Shown here piece by piece: positions 18,098-22,147 of a DNA stretch of 22,147 bases. This stretch comes from Pyropia haitanensis (lineage: Eukaryota; Rhodophyta; Bangiophyceae; Bangiales; Bangiaceae), in the NCBI GenBank assembly GCA_008729055.1, contig SDUX01000076.1, forward strand, positions 1 to 22,147. Direction: 5' to 3'. How positions within the stretch are numbered: position 1 is the stretch's first letter; the number at the start of each line of letters is the position of its first letter. The notes under the pieces were generated by a model. The model was not told the origin of the DNA. It worked only from the letters and a program-made list of their open reading frames with translations, and did no database searches. Position numbers and translations under genes: made by a program.

Positions 18098-20638
18098 GAC
18101 CCGACGGCAGGCGGGGGACACCGCCGGCGGGGGGGGCGGCGCCCGTTGGCGTTGCGACGCCGCCCCCAACACCAAAGACAAAGCACACAGTCAAACCCGC
18201 CGGCGGGCGGGGGGACACCGCCGGCGGGGGGGCGGCGCCCGTTGGCGTTGCGACACCGCCCCCACCTGCAAAAAAAAACACAGAGCGACGCGACAGGACA
18301 GGAACAGTCAAACAGACCCGCCGACGGGCGGGGGGGCACCGCCGGCGGGGGGGGCGGCGCCCGTTGGCGTTGCGACGCCGCCCCCAACACCACAGACAAA
18401 GCACACAGTCAAACCCGCCGGCGGGCGGGGGGACACCGCCGGCGGGGGGGGCGGCGCCCGTTGGCGTTGCGACACCGCCCCCACCTGCAAAAAAAAACAC
18501 AGAGCGACGCGACAGGACAGGAACAGTCAAACAGACCCGCCGACGGGCGGGGGGGCACCGCCGGCGGGGGGGGCGGCGCCCGTTGGCGTTGCGACGCCGC
18601 CCCCAACACCACAGACAAAGCACACAGTCAAACCCGCCGGCGGGCGGGGGGACACCGCCGGCGGGGGGGGCGGCGCCCGTTGGCGTTGCGACACCGCCCC
18701 CACCTGCAAAAAAAAAACACAAAGCGACGCGACAGGACAGGAACAGTCAAACAGACCCGCCGACGGGCGGGGGGGCACCGCCGGCGGGGGGGCGGCGCCC
18801 GTTGGCGTTGCGACGCCGCCCCCAACACCAAAGACAAAGCACACAGTCAAACCCGCCGGCGGGCGGGGGACACCGCCGGCGGGGGGGGTGGCGCCCGTTG
18901 GCGTTGCGACACCGCCCCCACCTGCAAAAAAAAACACAGAGCGACGCGACAGGACAGGAACAGTCAAACAGACCCGCCGACGGGCGGGGGGGCACCGCCG
19001 GCGGGGGGGGCGGCGCCCGTTGGCGTTGCGACGCCGCCCCCAACACCACAGACAAAGCACACAGTCAAACCCGCCGGCGGGCGGGGGGACACCGCCGGCG
19101 GGGGGGGCGGCGCCCGTTGGCGTTGCGACACCGCCCCCACCTGCAAAAAAAAACACAGAGCGACGCGACAGGACAGGAACAGTCAAACAGACCCGCCGAC
19201 GGGCGGGGGGGCACCGCCGGCGGGGGGGGCGGCGCCCGTTGGCGTTGCGACGCCGCCCCCAACACCACAGACAAAGCACACAGTCAAACCCGCCGGCGGG
19301 CGGGGGGACACCGCCGGCGGGGGGGGCGGCGCCCGTTGGCGTTGCGACACCGCCCCCACCTGCAAAAAAAAAACACAAAGCGACGCGACAGGACAGGAAC
19401 AGTCAAACAGACCCGCCGACGGGCGGGGGGCACCGCCGGCGGGGGGGGCGGCGCCCGTTGGCGTTGCGACGCCGCCCCCAACACCACAGACAAAGCACAC
19501 AGTCAAACCCGCCGGCGGGCGGGGGGACACCGCCGGCGGGGGGGGCGGCGCCCGTTGGCGTTGCGACACCGCCCCCACCTGCAAAAAAAAACACAGAGCG
19601 ACGCGACAGGACAGGAACAGTCAAACAGACCCGCCGACGGGCGGGGGGCACCGCCGGCGGGGGGGGCGGCGCCCGTTGGCGTTGCGACGCCGCCCCCAAC
19701 ACCACAGACAAAGCACACAGTCAAACCCGCCGGCGGGCGGGGGGACACCGCCGGCGGGGGGGCGGCGCCCGTTGGCGTTGCGACACCGCCCCCACCTGCA
19801 AAAAAAAAACACAAAGCGACGCGACAGGACAGGAACAGTCAAACAGACCCGCCGACGGGCGGGGGGGCACCGCCGGCGGGGGGGGCGGCGCCCGTTGGCG
19901 TTGCGACGCCGCCCCCAACACCAAAGACAAAGCACACAGTCAAACCCGCCGGCGGGCGGGGGGACACCGCCGGCGGGGGGGGTGGCGCCCGTTGGCGTTG
20001 CGACACCGCCCCCACCTGCAAAAAAAAACACAGAGCGACGCGACAGGACAGGAACAGTCAAACAGACCCGCCGACGGGCGGGGGGCACCGCCGGCGGGGG
20101 GGGCGGCGCCCGTTGGCGTTGCGACGCCGCCCCCAACACCACAGACAAAGCACACAGTCAAACCCGCCGGCGGGCGGGGGGACACCGCCGGCGGGGGGGG
20201 CGGCGCCCGTTGGCGTTGCGACACCGCCCCCACCTGCAAAAAAAAACACAGAGCGACGCGACAGGACAGGAACAGTCAAACAGACCCGCCGACGGGCGGG
20301 GGGGCACCGCCGGCGGGGGGGGCGGCGCCCGTTGGCGTTGCGACGCCGCCCCCAACACCACAGACAAAGCACACAGTCAAACCCGCCGGCGGGCGGGGGG
20401 ACACCGCCGGCGGGGGGGGCGGCGCCCGTTGGCGTTGCGACACCGCCCCCACCTGCAAAAAAAAAACACAAAGCGACGCGACAGGACAGGAACAGTCAAC
20501 CAGACCCGCCGACGGGCGGGGGGGCACCGCCGGCGGGGGGGCGGCGCCCGTTGGCGTTGCGACGCCGCCCCCAACACCACAGACAAAGCACACAGTCAAA
20601 CCCGCCAGCGGGCGGGGGGACACCGCCGGCGGGGGGGA
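18098..20638 (+). repeat. 219 bp satellite, about 12 units, trimeric higher-order pattern
   Basis: The GGAACAGTCAAACAGACCCG marker starts at 18301, 18520, 18740, 18957, 19176, 19396, 19614, 19832, 20051, 20269 and 20489 (periods 217-220; the last copy reads AACC). Each unit has two related halves of about 101 and 118 bp. Both carry CACCGCCGGCGGGG and GGCGGCGCCCGTTGGCGTTG. One ends in CGACGCCGCCCCCAACACC, the other in ACACCGCCCCCACCTGC plus an A-run of 9 or 10. CCCGCCGGCGGG is a perfect palindrome in the second half. Diagnostic single-base variants show a three-monomer higher-order repeat of about 656 bp. Length changes of 1-3 bp lie mostly in the G- and A-runs and shift frame, so the long open frames here are not genes. 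Confidence 0.95.
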
Positions 20639-21424
20639 CGACGCCCAGCAGCAGGGAGGCACGGCCCCCAACCACAGGACTTACCCGCCCGTCTCAATCA
20701 TCAGCTCCGCCGCACTCCCGACGCGCGCCCGCGGCGGCATCCCCCACGACGCACCGCACAGCGCCACGTCGATGCCGGCGGTCACGGGCACGCCACGCAC
20801 GCACCGACGGGCGACGCGACGCCGTGCGCGCGCGAGTGCACGTGACGCCTGCCAGCGGGAAGCGCCGCCACGTGCGGGTCTGCGGGCGACGTCGGCGGCC
20901 GCCGACACGCGAGACGCGCGGCGTGGTGGCCGGTGCCGGCGGCTGGGCGCGCGGCCGCACCCGCCGAGGGCGGGCGCCGGCACGGGCGCGGTGGGCGACG
21001 CGGGAGGATCGCGACCGCACGGGGGTTGCGGCGCGCACAGCGACGGGCCGCCCCGCCAACGGCGGCAGCGCGGCGTCGACGCGCCGCCCGCGCCCCGCCC
21101 TGCCGCGGCGGATCGCGCGCGCGCGGGCGGTGCGTCGGGGGCACCATCGGCCCGCCCGCCCGCGCGCGCGTCCCGTCACACCCGTGTCCCGCCAGACGCA
21201 CCGTACCCCCGCCCTCGCTCTCATCCTCGCGCCATCCCCGCCACCCCGCCTTTCGTTGTCCGTTACCACATACCAAAAACGGCGGCGGTATCGGCAGGAG
21301 GGCGGACGACAAAAGGAAACGGTGCATAACGAAAACAGAGAAGAGGAGAAACGGGCGGTCAAACGCCACGTGCCTCGACTCGCGGGTGGGCGAGGTGGGG
21401 CGTGGCCGACCGTGCGTGGTGGAC
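20639..21424. other. GC-rich unique DNA, no gene recognised
   Basis: This is CGCG-rich sequence with open frames on both strands giving Arg/Ala-rich translations. Positions 21255-21375 are more balanced and purine-rich on the plus strand (AACGAAAACAGAGAAGAGG). It could be a CpG island near a gene outside the window, but there is no direct evidence of a gene. Confidence 0.45.
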
Positions 21425-21575
21425 ACCGTCGGGAGGGCGGGCAGACGGGCAGACGGGCGGGAGGGGGGCGGGCGGGAAAACAGACAGACCGGCAGGCGGG
21501 GCGGGAGGGGGGGCGGGCGGGAAAACGGACGGACCGGCGGGCGGGTCGGCGGGCGGGTCGGCGGGCGGGCAAACA
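21425..21575 (+). repeat. G-rich tandem repeat with quadruplex-type motifs
   Basis: A 45 bp repeat (GGCGGGCGGGAAAAC at about 21471 and 21516) is followed by three copies of a 12 bp unit, CGGCGGGCGGG(T/C), at 21535, 21547 and 21559. Runs such as GGGCGGGCGGG and GGGGCGGGAGGGGGGG satisfy the usual four G-tract, short-loop pattern for G-quadruplexes on the plus strand. Confidence 0.8.
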
Positions 21576-22147
21576 GGCGCGCTGGTGGGCGCGAGCGCGG
21601 GGTCGGGCGGGCGGGCGGCATGGGTGGTCCCGGCGTCGCGCGCGGGCGGGCAGTCAGGGCGGGGGCGGAGACGGCGGGCGGGGCCGCGTCGTGGTGCGCC
21701 GTGGCGATCCGCCCGGTTGGGTTCTGTGGCCGCGCAGGTGATGCCGGCGGGGCGCAGCGGCAGCGGTGCGGGTCGGGACGGCGTGGCGGGCCGCGTCGGG
21801 ACGCGGTTGCGCTGCCGCGCTCGCCGCCGCCGCCGACCGCGTAACCGCGGCACCCGCTCCTACACCGTTGGCGGCCGACGGCCGCCACGGGCGGCGCGCT
21901 GCGGCTGGGGTGGCCGTCTGCGTGGGTGGGCAGCAGGTGCACGGCAGCGGCAGCTCCGCTCCTGCCGCCGCCCCCCTCCCCGCCCCCCCGCCTGGGGCGC
22001 TGGGGGGGGCGGGGGGGGCGCGCGCGCGACGAGCGGCGGCAGATGCACTCCGTCTGCGGCTGAGTGTACCTCTCTCCCGCTCGGCGATTCAAACGCGGCA
22101 GTAGATCTGCCTGCCCCCGCCCCTCGGTGGCGGTTTGTGTCAGACCC
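21576..22147. other. GC-rich window end, no gene recognised
   Basis: High-GC sequence with CpG-dense stretches and G-runs (about 22002-22018). A minus-strand frame starts at 22092 with a short non-repetitive beginning and becomes Pro/Arg-rich. No domain is recognised. A gene may lie beyond the edge. Confidence 0.4.

Noticed and set aside
18098..20638. CRISPR-like array
   Set aside because: Units of about 219 bp are contiguous tandem repeats without unique spacers. The same holds for the 60 bp array.
18364..21741. Plus-strand open frame of 1125 codons over the 219 bp satellite
   Set aside because: Unit lengths of 217-220 bp shift frame between units, other frames are just as open, and the product is low-complexity repeats with no domain.

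Overview
The window is about 22 kb of very GC-rich eukaryotic-looking DNA. It is made almost entirely of tandem repeats, with a short base-balanced island near the middle. I see no rRNA or tRNA gene, no CRISPR array, no bacterial operon and no protein domain I can name with confidence. The long A/T homopolymer tracts, CCG trinucleotide runs, satellite-like higher-order repeats and inverted-repeat DNA element suggest a nuclear subtelomeric, pericentromeric or other heterochromatic region of a GC-rich eukaryote. A protist or alga would fit, and so would an animal GC-rich chromosome. The organism cannot be fixed from sequence alone.

Layout. 1-640: GC-rich low-complexity DNA. 641-1985: three diverged copies of a roughly 380-480 bp unit, with a hairpin-forming 37-40 bp sub-repeat. 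2287-3880: a minisatellite of about 65 bp organised in 330 bp five-monomer blocks. 3881-8440: a related 60 bp minisatellite interrupted by seven poly-T modules and carrying large recent duplications (1152 bp, 717 bp and an exact 300 bp one). 8441-10760: transition sequence, GCC/CGG-rich DNA and two short less biased islands. 10761-12701: an inverted-repeat mobile element with long arms, the only clearly transposon-like object. 12702-13090: GC-rich transition. 13090-18060: a C-rich array with 721 bp units, each holding a CCG run and a poly-A tract. 18098-20638: a 219 bp satellite with a three-monomer higher-order pattern. 20639-22147: GC-rich DNA with a strong G-quadruplex-type cluster near 21.43-21.57 kb.

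The many long open frames on both strands come from GC-rich repeats that lack stop codons. Unit lengths of 217-220 and 721/722 bp shift the frame from copy to copy, and one 'protein' reads the same DNA unit in different frames along its length, which argues against coding. The points most worth a second look are a near-palindrome kept in nearly every 60 bp repeat, the trimeric organisation of the 219 bp satellite with one lost monomer, and the central element, whose arms are 98-99% identical over exactly 229 bp but strongly diverged on both sides.
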